From: Siphonodentalium dalli
Taxonomy: Eukaryota; Mollusca; Scaphopoda; Gadilida; Siphonodentaliidae
Direction of reading: 5' to 3'
Assembly (NCBI GenBank): GCA_032622095.1
Contig: CP136063.1
Coordinates: 113,606,723-113,670,722, forward strand
Length of the DNA stretch: 64,000 nt
In this document: piece by piece, positions 1 through 13,700 of the stretch
How the letters are laid out: each line of letters begins with the position of its first letter
How positions within the stretch are numbered: position 1 is the first letter of the stretch
Notes under the pieces: generated by a model
What the model was told of the DNA's origin: nothing
The model's input: only the letters and a program-made list of their open reading frames with translations
Database searches by the model: none
Made by a program: the position numbers and the translations under genes

Positions 1-1420
1 CGGCCATCTTTATTGTCCAAATGACCCCAAAATGACTCGTTCCTATCTACATTCCAATTTCAACAGCCATGACAAATTTTATGATGATCAGACTAAAGGT
101 ACGACCTGTAGCCCGTGCTAAAGGATTTAGTCATACAAAGAGCAAAATCCAAGATGGCTGCTGGCAGCCATGTTATTTGGCCAAATGACCCCAAAATTAC
201 TCGTTCCCATCTACATGTCAATATTATCATCCATGACAAATTTCATGATGATCAGACGAACAGTACGACCTGTGGCCCGTGCTAATGGATTAAATTTTGA
301 AATCCAAGATGGCCACTGGCGGCCATGTTTTTTGTCCGAATGACCCCAAAATGACTCGTTCCCATCTACATTCCAATTTCAACAGCCATGTGAAAATTTT
401 ATGATGATCAGACTGAAGGTACGACCTGTAGCCCGTGCTAAAGGATTTAGTCATACAAAGAGTAAAATCCAAGATGGCTGCTGGCGGCCATGTTTTTTTG
501 CCGAATGACCCCAAAATGACTCGTTCCCATCTATATGTCATTATTAACATTCTTGACAAATTTTATGATAATCAGACTAAAAGTAGGACCTGTAGCCCGT
601 GCTAAAGGATTTAGTCATACAAAGAGTAAAATCCAAGATGGCTGCTGGCGACCATATTTTTTGGCCAAATGACCCCAAAATTACTCGTTCCCATCTACAT
701 GTCATTGTTAATATCCATGACAAATTTTATGATGATCAGACTAAAGGTACGACCTGTAGCCCGTGCTAAAGGATTTAGTCATATAAAGAGTAAAATCCAA
801 GATGGCTGCTGGCGGCCATCTTTTTTGGCCGAATGACCCCAAAATGACTCGTTCCCATCTACATGTCATTATTAACATTTATGAAAATATTATGATGATC
901 AGACTAAAGATACAACCTGTAGCCCGTGCTAAAGGATTTAGTCATACAAAGAGTAAAATCCAAGATGGCTGCTGGCGACCATGTTTTTTGGCCGATTGAC
1001 CCCAAAATTACTCGTTCCCATCTACATGTCATTGTTAACATCCATGAAAAAATTTATCATAATTCGACCAAAGGTACGACCTGTAGGCCGTGCCAAAGAA
1101 TTTAGTCATGCAAAGAGTAAAATCTAAGATGGCTGCCGGTGGCCATGTTTTTTGGCTGAACAACCCCAAAATTACTCGTTCCCATCTACATGTCAATATT
1201 AACATCCATGACAAATTTCATGATGATCAGACGAACAGTACGACCTGTAGCCCGTGCTAATGGATTGAATATTGAAATCCAAGATGGCCACTGGCGCCAT
1301 GTTTTTTTCCCGAATGAACCCAAAATGACTCGTTCCCATCTACATGTCAATGTCAACAGCCATGACAAATTTTATAATGATCCGACCAAAGGTACGACCT
1401 GTAGCCTGTGCTAAAGGAAA
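1..1420. repeat. Satellite array, ~163-bp monomer, about 8.5 copies
   Basis: Head-to-tail diverged copies of a unit of about 163 bp. Each contains the landmarks 'GCCCGTGCTAAAGGATTTAG', 'ATCCAAGATGGC' and 'CTCGTTCCCATCTACATGTC'. The first landmark recurs near 110, 275, 431, 595, 758, 921, 1086, 1249 and 1404. The array runs off the left edge. Short open frames on both strands repeat with the monomer and are not genes. A related fragment ('AATCCAAGAAGGCCACTGGC') lies near 6170. Confidence 0.93.
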
Positions 1421-1480
1421 TTGTTGACGCATCACACACGCACACACACGCACACACGGACGACGGATACCAAGCCATGG

Positions 1481-1667
1481 CAATAGCTCAAACTTTACAA
1501 AGTAAAGTTGAGCTAATAAGAGAATGCACTGGCATATACGGTCAAGGTAAATATCAATGTATTCTCTTTTATATGCGAGGCTCCCTATGGGAGAGAATGA
1601 GAGAATAACAGAATGCATTGGCACAGTCTTTTCACAAAACTGGAAGATCCAGTCAGGAAAGGGTTAA
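1481..1667. mobile_element. Diverged copy of the short GGGTTAA-ended MITE family
   Basis: The 3' half (ATATGCGAGGCTCCCTATGG, GAATGCATTGGCACAG, CCAGTCAGGAAAGGGTTAA) matches the complete element at 8368-8528. The left part has been replaced. A short CA/CG-rich microsatellite lies just upstream at 1430-1460. Confidence 0.6.
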
Positions 1668-4600
1668 ATAAACAGCCTAAATATAACAATCTATGGGAAA
1701 ATAAGTACAATGTCATGGCAAAGTGGACATAGGGGTCATATTTTAAATCCTGCTCTCTCAATGTATAACGCCTTTTTCCTGTTTGAGGAATATCTGAAAA
1801 TTCTGGAATAGTCATAATTATAGTCATAAAGTCAAAGAAACGTAAATGTGTTTTCATTTTGACAAAGTAAACATGCAAGAATGGTTTCATTGGCACTGCA
1901 CTGGAATTGATACTGTACAACTGTAGGTATATTGCGACACAAACTGCATGTTAAATCAGTAGAGGAATACATGTAGTCTGAGGGTAAAGGGACCCTAAAA
2001 GGGACCTCTAGCGGAAACCATGTATTAACACAACTTACAATATGATGAGGTTACTTGCCATTAAGAACAACCAACAACAGTAGCAATCAGACCAAGTTTC
2101 CTACATGTATGTATATTAGATAGCAAATAACAATTATTTCGTAGAATTTTTTGCCATTATATATTATCCAAAAGACAAAGCCACCTTCCATTCATCTGCG
2201 ACTGTATAGTTTTCATGAAGCTACTGTACATATTTGCTCCAATGTCTAGACTTTGCATTTCTGCAGACCACTGAACACAATCAACAAATAGAAATTGTTT
2301 CCAGAACGATTGGTTTAAAACTTGTTATTTTTTATGTCAGTAGAATCATGTATGCCATATTGGAGAGTAAAGCCTAAAGGTATGTTTATGTCCAATCACA
2401 AAATTCCATTTTCACTGAGCACTGCACTATTTCAATATTCCAACGATCTTTCCAATGATATTGTCCAAATCGAAAGGGTCCGACTTGTGGCAATCCACTC
2501 ATGTAAAAATATGCTATTTGCCTTTACCTCAAAACTTGCTTATATTTCCTCAATTTACATGCAAAAAACAAATAGGCAGTTTCAGATATGATACCTTGAT
2601 CATAGTTTGCTGTATCATCCATAGAAATAGTGATAAAATTTAATATGTGAGCTATGCTGATACTACTACGTAGATATATAATTAACAACCCTGATTCAAC
2701 TTGACAAGTGGTGTCAATTAATTCTGTTCTCTTTTAAGTATCAGATAAATGCAATCAGTGAAACATTGTTATATCAAATTGCAAGGTATTGACATTGGGT
2801 TTTTCAAGTTGTCCATGTGTTCAACTTAACCATTTCGACCATTTGATCATGCTGTGGTAATTGGCCCAAGCACCTCGTTAATGCATTAACTAAACACTGA
2901 ACTAAGACGAACAAAGTCTCCCGGAAACTTGGAATCATATGTCACAGGTTTTTACACCAATTGAATGGAAGCATACATGTACTTCACATGTTGCTTCAAC
3001 TTAACCATAGTAATTAGTGCTATAAGCTGGCTAGTGGGACAAAGTTTTGTTTCACCTTAAGCAGGAATTTCGACTTAGCCACACACCCAAGCTCAGCCGG
3101 GACCAGACGATGACTTAAAAGATATTTTTCAGGTTATGGCCATCCGACTAATAAAATTTATTTGTATACCATCTTGTTGTTTTATATTAATGTTAAAAAC
3201 ACTTGAATACTCTATTGCATTGCACAAAAACTGTACTTTTCAGATTTAGCAAATAGCTTTGATGTTGTTCTTAATGCTGGACATATTATCAAGACTGTTA
3301 TCATAACTGACCTCACTTTTCAATTAATGAGAATTTTAAATAACCATTGATAGATCACTAAATTGTCACAAATTACTGTCGGAGTATTGTCAAAATAAAA
3401 CCCATTATAAATTAATTGAGGCAACATTACAAAATGTGACGAAAGTCTAGAAGCTACTTTTGCTCACAATTTAAAACAGTATTGGGCATATCACGATACT
3501 CGATATTTTATGGCCCAATACAATCAGGCCTCAGCTTACCAGGCGAGTAGGGCGAAATAGTCGCCCTCGACGCCTCGAAGTCGCCTTAGTGTCGCGCCAG
3601 GGAGAAGTGAAGTCGCCCTCCGATTTTCCCAAAATTGTCCTACAGCTGTAGCAAGCGATAAGCCATGCATGCTATAGTGTTACAAATCAATTATGAATAT
3701 ATCGCCTGCGAGTCAAACAGTGACAAAATGTTGACACAAGGTCGACTCCTTTTGTTTAACAGCGTTAAGTAAGTAAATGCGGTCTTCAATGTCCAGACAA
3801 GGATTATAATATATCAAACAAAGAAGCCTTCCGTTTTGGCCATACTTAATAAAGTGTTGGTTTCTGCTCGTCCCGACCGACTGCTTTAAAACCGCTGACT
3901 CAAATTATTATTATATTGCCGATTTAAACGTTTTGTTTGTTTTAGTTCCGTTTCCATCTTTGTGGTATTCCGTGTTTTTACGCAACAACAGAATGCGAAT
4001 CGAACGGACCTCAAATAATTCTATTGAATCCGTACTCCCTTTAAATTATCCGATGTTACCTGATGTTACTGAATATATTTGGCGACAAAATTATCCGAGG
4101 GCACCATTTTATAGTGTGCAAATAAAGTTTTAATCGTTGTATTGCCTTGTTCGAAATAAAACGTGATCCATAACCGAAAAATCGTACTTTTATTCCCAAT
4201 GATTCAGTGATTTTAGAGACACTCAGTAGTCGAATGTCAAGACTCAAGGCCGTTAATTGGGGCATATATATGCAAACCAAATGCAACAAACAATCTACAT
4301 GTATATTACATTTAAATGAAAAATGAATTTTTTTCCATGATAATGTTTTTTTCGTTTGTTTAACCTATACATATTAAATAAATTATCAGATGAAATTATT
4401 CTCCAGTCTCTCACTTCTCCCTATTTTTCTCTCACTTCTCCCTATTTCTGCCAGAGGGAGAAGTGCAAGCTGAGGCCTGGATACAATACGTGTCTCTTGG
4501 CATTCCATATCTCGATTCGTCAGTGCACCAGATGTATCTCCCTTCTCTAGTAATTTATTTCTGAACCTATCCAATATGATGTCACAAATTATAGAGAATG

Positions 4601-4679
4601 GAGATGAAGCCAAAATCAGACAAGTAGTATAAATGGCTATCAGATACAACATACGGAGCACTAACCACACTCTATTTAC
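1668..4679. other. No gene recognised; presumed ETFA intron 5
   Basis: AT-rich sequence to the left of ETFA exon 5. I looked on the minus strand for the next ETFA exon (coding from about GNAxxTV) and did not find it, so that exon probably lies outside the window. The only structure noted is a 20-bp tandem duplication (TCTCACTTCTCCCTATTT) near 4405-4447. Confidence 0.5.
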
Positions 4680-4779
4680 CTGCATATATCGTCCTGACGA
4701 AGGTGTCTGGTGATTTCACATCTATTATGTCTGATATAGGTGATACGTCTAGTTTAGCAGCTATTCTTGGAAGGATTGA
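4680..4779 (-). CDS. ETFA: ETFA exon 5
   Basis: Acceptor TTTTCTGTAG, donor GTAAAT, 100 bp, ends in phase 1. It encodes [20 protein letters not shown] followed by [13 protein letters not shown]. The conserved NLLPR of other ETFAs is SILPR here. Confidence 0.95.
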
Positions 4780-7700
4780 CTACAGAAAATACAAAATTAT
4801 TTTGATTGACAATTCAAATGAAATTTAATAACCAAATTATATTTTTCATAATACACAACACGGTTTCATGAACTCTATGTGACTTATGTTATCTAATATC
4901 AGCTTTTTATCACATAGGAATGGAGTAAGGAAGCAGAACATTTGAATCAAGCCATGAGTCATACAGTCTGATTGAAAGACAGACTATTGAACAAGAAAAC
5001 GTATTCCAGAGTGTGAACTAAACAACAGGGAATCTCATTACTTCCAAGTAGCATTTATACATCAGTGTCAGCCAGTCACAACATTAAACGGTAAAGTAGG
5101 CCCTGCGAATATCAGATATTCGTTGTTATTCGATTCCACCTCGACATTCGATTTAACTTTGAAACAACGAATAGTAATTTGAATTCTCCAAAACAATCAA
5201 CACATATGTAATGCATTTATCGGTAATATTTGAACATTCATAACTACTGCGAAGTATATGAAGTAGATATAAATGTACACTCGTAAGTATTCCCTCAAAA
5301 TCTGCCGTTTAAGTTAACTTTAAACTGTTCTAACCCTTTTGTTTCGTGCCCACAAATACAATAAAAGTTTATACTTTCTTGAGCTGACATTAAAATGTAG
5401 ATGGAAAGATACTTCACAATGCTGTTGAACAGTACATCACATGATGTATTATCTTTTCATTATTTGATTGTATTTGCTCAGTATTGTCTTACAGTGACAG
5501 TTTTAATGTCGTTTGCGAAAGAGCAGGTCAAATTTAGAGATTACGACAATTAAGCAATTAAACACTAAGTGTTTTGAAGAGTCCAGAATTGATCAATAAT
5601 ACCTAGTATAGCAAGGACAATAGAATTAAGTATTTCCATGAATTTCAACAGATAGCACCGTATTTGTTGTTCGCATAAATGAAACCGAAAGCAAATATTT
5701 TACAATCGTTACTATTTTTAACCCTTTCATGACGGGAGTTGCGCTGGTGCAGCATTAATGATCCTGTGCCAGTGCATTATCTTATAAATGAGAGTCTCTC
5801 ACAGAGAGCCTCGTATATATAACAGAATGCACTGGCTTACAAGGTCAAGGTGAATATTGTTAGGCCAATGCAATCTGTTATATATGTGAGACTCCCTATT
5901 CTGTGACATACTGCGGGGATTGCCAGGGAAAGCAATTTATAGTGGTGGTAATGGAATTCCCTGCTATTTAGTTCAGACTCTAGAATGTGTAGCTTGTCAA
6001 TCAGACTGTGTACCAAATATCAAGAAATTCTGTTGAATATTATAGCTGAAATTATCATCCGGACAATGCAAAACCTGAGATTTCTATGCATAAAAGGGGC
6101 ATAACTCTGCCAACAATCATTGGGCCATAACAAAATCAATCTTGGCCTGCATCTTCTCTAAGAGTAAAATCCAAGAAGGCCACTGGCAGTCACATTTTTC
6201 AATGATTTTCAAAGATCCATATGAAGTTTGGTGACGATTGGATGAGGGATGTGGCCCAGCCCTCATAATTGGCTATGGCAATCGGCAATGCTGAAGCAAA
6301 CAGGGCCACAGTAAAGGGTTGCCATAGCAGATTGCAAAAGCCAAACAATCTGAATTAAAAGGGCTGGTGATGGATGCCTGGACGGATGCATGGACGGATG
6401 CCAAACAAATGTGCTCGATTCGATTATGCTTTTATTGACAAATTATATACAAAATCTTCAATTTTATCTGTATTCTATTCACAAAAAAATTATTTGTAGT
6501 CTTGATATCTGGTTTTATAAAATTTATGTTGTCATTGTAATTGTGGCCCCGAAGAGATACACTATGAAATGTTCCATAACTGACCATGATGAAATTAGTC
6601 ATTCTGCACCATTTTAATGTCACTTACTTTTCCTATTGCTGTGGCTCCAGCAATAATGTGTGAATAATTAAACTGCTTCTGTGTCTCTAGAATTAATGGA
6701 GTGAGGGATTCTGAAAAATTAAATTACATGCATATAGACACAATTTGAATGAGGACGCATTAGTTTTAGGTGGTTAAGCAACAGGGTGAGACCATTCAAG
6801 GTTATTCTTACCTACCTAATAATGATAGCCAAATACTAGTGCAGGCCTGGAATTTTTACAGTACTAAATTAACAATAGTGATTTTATTCAAAATCTCTAT
6901 GCAAAATGATTATTTGGATATTCCCACCCCCTTGGTAGTGGTGGTGTAGAGTGATTCATCAAAATATGTTCAGCTGTTATTGTAGATCATGCTATGATAA
7001 TGAATCTCTACTCTGGTTACGCCTGTAGAGATCAGATCCACCGGCTCAAAACCTGGGAATAAATACAGAACACAACTTGCATCATAATCTCAAATCTTGT
7101 ATCGAACTCGTTGCGGATCGAGCATAGTTACAATTCCTTGTGCCATCCGCAACTTATTCGATAAAAGATTGTCGATTAAGATGTGCATTGTGTTCTGTCT
7201 ATACAACTCACCTGGGAGGAAGCCTTTGAAGGCTTCATTCTCGGCAACAAGTACTTTGTTCACTCCTTTGACTTTACTTAGTTCTTCAGCTACCTGAAAT
7301 AAAATTTGATTGGAATGGCGCAACAGGAATCAGCCTAGAGGTTTCAAATTGGGAGAAGTCACAGCAGGGAGAAGTGGACTGTTATCAGGAAGACATAACA
7401 ATGACTGAAGTTCAATTTACACACCAACATCACCTTATTATGATCCAATAAGTATTATGCAACACAACAACCCATCTATAAAACCATAAAAGTGAGCAAG
7501 AACACCATTATAATCAGTAAACATACTTTAAATATGCTGTTGGGACATATCCATACTTGTATATGAGAAAGAAGTCACTGTTCACTGGGACAAAAATAGA
7601 GAGAAGTGGCACATTTTAGGGAGATGTCTCCAAAGTTGGCCTCTAGGCTGCTCCCTCAGTGTGGCACAATTGTGGTCATCATTACCATACTCAACAACTG

Positions 7701-10700
7701 GGAATGAGATTTAATAAAAGGTCAGCAGACCACAGTGTCCCCCGAAAAAGTGGCAAGTCGATGCCGCTTTGTTGAAGAAATTTTAAAAAAATGTTGAAAT
7801 TTTCTAAGTTGAAAAGGGTTAATAACTCCATAAAAAAAAAAAAAATTCCGTCATCTATATACATGTTGCACATCTCCAATATGTGGGTAACAATACTTTG
7901 AAGTTTCAAATATCTACGATCAAAACTGTAGGAAGAGTTGATTACACCACGAAGGTACCCTCATACAGAAAATTATAAAAAATGTTGAAATTTTCTAAGT
8001 CAAAAAGGGTTAATAACTCCGTCAAAAGATAATTTTTCCGTCATCTATATACATGTTGCACATCTTCAATATATGGGCAACCATATTCTGAAGTTACAAA
8101 TCTCTGGGATGAAATCTGTAGGAGGAGATGATTACACCATGAAGGTACTCAAAAGTGTGATGGACGGACGAACGAACGGACGCACGAACGGTACGACGGA
8201 CGGACGGACGGACCCCGTATCTATAGTCCCCCAAAAATAAATTTTGACAAAAAATGATAAATTTTGTAATTAATAGAGCAGCTCTAGTGAATGTAACAAC
8301 TCCTAGTCTGACTACAATGGTGTTTAAAACAGCACTATAACAACCGATATATTACAAGCTGTTTTAACCCTTTCATGATGGGAGTTGCGCTGCTGCAGTA
8401 TTAAAGATCCTGTGCCAGTGTAATTTCTTCTATATGCGAGGCTACCTATGAGAGACTTGCATATATAAGAGAATGCTTTGGCACATGGCTTTTTACAAAC
8501 TTTCAGGAAGCTCCAGTCATTTCAAGGGTTAAGTCAAAGAATACTTGGGATTCCCTGTTATTTGTGTCAGACTATTGAACACATAGCCGTTAGACAACCT
8601 GGGTTAACTCGGACTGTATCTGAACATGTTGAATATTAACTATGAACTCGGTTCTGTGTTATCTCATCACATTGACACAGCACGGTACTAATGAACCTAA
8701 ACATTAGTGCTGGGACGGTTGGGGTTTTTTCCTAACCGGTTAACCACGGGCATTAACCTAATCATAACCGGTTAACCGTGACCATCATTACCCTAAGTAC
8801 GAGATTGAATACACTGGTCACTATATCGGCAAAACAAGTGTTTATTACGCATCCCGGAAACGTTTATATACATGCGATCACAAACGATGTCTTGGTCGTA
8901 CAATACGGCGATCAAATAGTGGTAAATGTGTATCAATTAATTCAGTTTTGAGCCCAAACAAACTAAAATATAATATATATTAGTAGTGCGGTAGTTTATC
9001 GATGTTTACGGGAGTTCCGCATAAACAACGCTTGCTTGCAAAACTTCAGCGACGAAATATAGTTTCTTCCTCGTGTACAATGTATAACCCGGGCATGATT
9101 AGCACAAACATGTGTATACTACAACTTCTACAAGGTACTGAAGGTAGGTATACTGTTGTTTAGTAATGTTTACTAGTGTTTGGGTATAGGTACATGTAGG
9201 TATGTATTAATCACAGTGGCTCCACGATGTTACTTCAATTATTTAATAAACAAACAAAATTAAATTGTCATGAATTCATGATTCATTACACAAGCCCCAG
9301 CCAGTGTTTAGGAAATAAAGTTATCGAACACATCACTAGATATACTCTGAGTTCCCACTCCCAGAGTCCCAGTAGGCCTATGTGTTTTTTCTGGATGTGC
9401 GACTTCATATTGGATGTTGATCCAGAATAAACGAATCGCGTTCGGCAGGCATTGCATTCCGCCCATAACTTCATTTTTGTTTTCGTCATCTTCAATTAGG
9501 ACTAAATGTCCCCAAATTTTTGTAGGTCTTCTGCCATCGCTTTGAGACGAACTAATGATAATGACAAAGGGTGGACAGTTTCAAGAAAACAGAAAGACTA
9601 TTGATGACGTAGTAAAAGTCTAGACTTGATTGCTTTGATGTATGCCGCGGTGCGCTTGCAACCGGAACGTCATGTGATGCCGCCAAAGGAAATTGGCATT
9701 GAATGTCTAGCAAGTGATTCGCAGACTGACACAGAGTGTAGTTGTTGGTTTCATGTCTAGAAAAGCCGCCAGTGTAGTGATCAAACGGGCTTGTGTTGTG
9801 GGGTATATGAATACACAATCAACTGTCCAAATCGCTTCTGAGCGGCTTCTTATTATTTACTCTCGTTACTTAAACTTCCATAAATGATTTCGGCAACATA
9901 TACACGGAGTACTACGATGATAGTACGATCGTTATCAAAAGTACAGTTATCCGGTTGTGGCCTCCTCCAACCGGTTGACACGCGTAACCGAACCGTAACT
10001 GGATATCCGGACAACTGTCCCAGCACTACTAAACATTGTGAAGATGACAATCAACGACAGAGATAATATAGATAATGTGGACGTTCAATGCTTACTCATT
10101 GCTTTGGAACCTCCATCACTGTGTTACGTTGATGTTCTACCGCATTGTAATGTCCGAAAACTGCATGAATGGGGACACCTAAGTGAGAGTATAAGACTGC
10201 AAACTGTAACAGTTGCATACACACAGCCTACATGCACATGTCTGTTCGTCATTTGTGAACATGTTGGCCAGTAACATTTGCACATGGAAATAGGAAGAGT
10301 TACTTAGAGGAAAAGAGGAAAACTTACCTTTGAGCACTGAGATCCAGCGACCAAACAGCAAACCTCTCCTCCAAGTTTACTAGCTGCAGTAACTGTATTC
10401 AGGGTGATAGGAGCTAACTTCTCATTGTTATGTTCTGCTATCACCAAAGTACTCTGGAGACGTCTCAAACTTTCGTACTGTGGAGAGGAAAAATTACTTG
10501 AAATGGCAAGCCTGGTTTGAAACTAGAAATTTTGATATATATACATCCTACTAGTATACTGTATCTCTGTATCATATGTCAGGACTCAGGAGCGATAACT
10601 GTATTAGTATCACTTGTATCAGGGTTCTCACTTTTTCCATACTATATCCAGACCTGGACAGTGAAATTTCAATACCCTAACCATGTCATATCGAGTGATG

Positions 10701-13700
10701 ATTTGAGATGAGTAACATGTTTGAGCCTCAAACTACATGTATGTAAGCCATAATGTCCCAAAACTCACTTGGAGAACACATCTTATTATAGTTATATAAT
10801 CTATTTTACATTCAGTGAATTTGAATTATCACCGCAAGACAATTTCTTCCACAAAATATCCCAGAAAATGTAACTTTTCACAATCATCTCAGTCAGTTTT
10901 CATCACAACCAAATACTAATAGAAAAACCTCTATTCCTCCTACAAATATTTATATTGAGTATTGTCATGGAGTGTCTCCGGTATTCCAAATTTCCTCTTT
11001 GTATACAGGCACCCACTCGAATTTACTGTCCGGTTAGTCCCAAAAATGTTAATCATTAGTCGCCAAAAAATTGTCTCCTTTAAGAGCCATGATTCGACTG
11101 AAGGCTGTCTTCATCAATTTCTTGTCGAAGAAGCCACTTTTTTCACAGATTATAGGCCCTTCATTTTATTTTTGTGTGGTCATGATGGTTAATATGATGT
11201 CCAGGATCTTTATAGGTCTCCTGCAACAACATGACCTAAAATTTTCGACATTATCTGATTGGATATTGATAAATGGGTATTTCTTTATTCTATAGTTTCA
11301 TACAGGTTCATATTATTGATTCTGAGTCGCTGATATCAGCTAACTGCAGTCCAGGTACCTGGAAACTTGGAAAGTTTTCACTTACTAGTATATTCCCTTA
11401 TAGGGGTATACCAATAAATAGTTATAAAAATAATCATTTAGCAAAACATAAAACATTTGTTTGTTCGTATGTGATTCTACAACCATGTCATCACAGCGAC
11501 ATGAAAATCAACATTACGATTTGTTATATTAATGTTGTACGTGAGAGATTTTCTATGATTTGTTATAATATTGTACATGAGAGATTTTCTATTGCCTATT
11601 AAGCCATAGCCGATAATGAAAAGCTGAGCAATTGAACACAACATGCTAATTATCACAAAACAGGTATTCATCTGTGTGAGGATATTATTTGATTTCGAGA
11701 TTAGCATTTCTGCCAGTGTCTTCAAAGTTACGTGCTCTGCAACCTGTACTGCTCCCTCCAAACTAGCACTGCCCTTATGTGCCGTCCCTACCGGTATATA
11801 CGCGCCTACATTACATCGTGGTACTAGTTAAGTAGCATAAATGAGTCTCATGTATACTACCATGAGCTAGGCGCATACATACATGTAGGTATGGTGCATA
11901 AGGTTGTTGCGGTTAGGGGGTGGGTGTGGTAATAATAATAAAAGTGCAGGCCCAAATAATAGTGCAGAGGGGAAATTCCATTGAAAGTTAATAAATGTGC
12001 AGACCCAAATAATAGTGCAGGGGGAACTCTGAGCAAAACATCGACACATTAACGGATATAAACAAAGTATTTTTATAGTATAGGAGCAAGTATCAAGTAT
12101 AGGAATCAACATACACATGTAGTACCGGTATGTGTCATGTGGTGTTTTATTCAATATTTAAATGTTCACATGTATGCCATATACATGTACATGCATAAAG
12201 TTATACCGGTAAGCTAACCATTTTGATATCAGAATCATATAGAAATCTTGAGTTTGTGCTGATTTCAGTTTTCATAGCCTCAAAATTAATAAACGTACAG
12301 ACCCAAATAAGCACCGTGCAGGGGGGGAAATTTACCAAGAAATTTAGAGGTGTCACGATTATTGATTTTGATAATCGATAATCGGTCGTCAATAATCGAC
12401 TATAATCGATTAATCGTATCTAATATTAATAATAACATCAGTGGAAGTATTCCGTAATATGGCCTATTGCCTGGGTGATGGTTAACTCAATAACTGCACT
12501 GTCGCTGGTGGTTTGAGGCATCGGCTGATGTAATTTTTACGTTAATAAAGTGCATCATAAACCACCGTTGATGACTAATGAGCACAATGTATTGAATACC
12601 AGCACAGTTCTCGGCGATGTTATGGTTATAATATTTGTAAGTTCATTAGAACGAACGTAGCGATTAATTTCAGTTTTATGAATAGCCACATATACAAACA
12701 ATATAAAAGTAGGAATGAACGATGGACCGCCGGCGGTTCATAAAGAAAGGAATCAAATGTTACGGAAACTATAAGTTTCATCAAACTTCCAGAGCGTGGT
12801 TAACAATCACAAACGTGTGCCCCCACCCGCAAATTGCAGGACTCAGAACAAGCTAATAGTCAGTTTCATTCAGCATTCACCACACGATATGCGATAGCCT
12901 TTACTAGTACTAGTAACTTCTAAGTATACATTTGTACTTATACAAACAAAGTACACTCGCAATTGCATTGCGGAGAACATCGCTGATTAAAATGCCATAT
13001 ATATACATTGTATATTGGTTCCCTGGTTTTAGAGAGAATGTCAATCAACTTCCCATTGGTCCAATCAGATTCAAGGGTGAGTGCATTCAGTTCATTGAAC
13101 ACGGAGACAGTTGGCACATTTCAAAGACATAGTGGCTATTAGTGCCACCTTTCAAGTATATTAAAACAGCCTTCATAATTGGCTACGGCAATCAGCATTG
13201 CCGAAGCAATTTGCTGAAACAAACTGGGTCACGGCATAGTGTTGCCGTAGCAGATTGCCGAAGCCAAACAATCTGAATTAAGAGGGCTGATTAAAATATA
13301 CAACGACGTCGCAATGTGTTCAAATCTGCAGTGCCGCCAATTTGTAGAATATACAACGACCTGACAAGAATTTCGAGAAACCATGTCGCATCATCAAATG
13401 AACTGCCGACTGTTTGGAATCTCTTTGGTACGCGATCAAAGGATGTTAACACCTCGGTTGTAGATTAATCTGTGTAAAATAAACACGGTATTCAATATTA
13501 ATACCCGGCATTTTCTCACGTAGACCTGAACTCTGAGTCTGATATAAATAACGCAGATTAATCGACGATGGAAATGGTAATCGATTATCGGCTTTATCAA
13601 CGGTTCATCGATTATACGATTAATCGTGGCACCCCTAAAGAAAATAATAAACGTGCACGCATGTTTATTTGGAGCCCAAGAGTGTATGACTCTAAATAAA

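Noticed and set aside
1-1420. Regularly spaced repeats that could suggest a CRISPR array
   Set aside because: The whole ~163-bp unit repeats without unique spacers, and the context is a eukaryotic genome with split genes.
11477-11761. Minus-strand frame containing [16 protein letters not shown], considered as the ETFA first exon because of the AEH resemblance
   Set aside because: It does not join exon 2 with a good donor in the right phase; the exon at 13866-13904 does, and the AEH motif is already encoded in exon 2.
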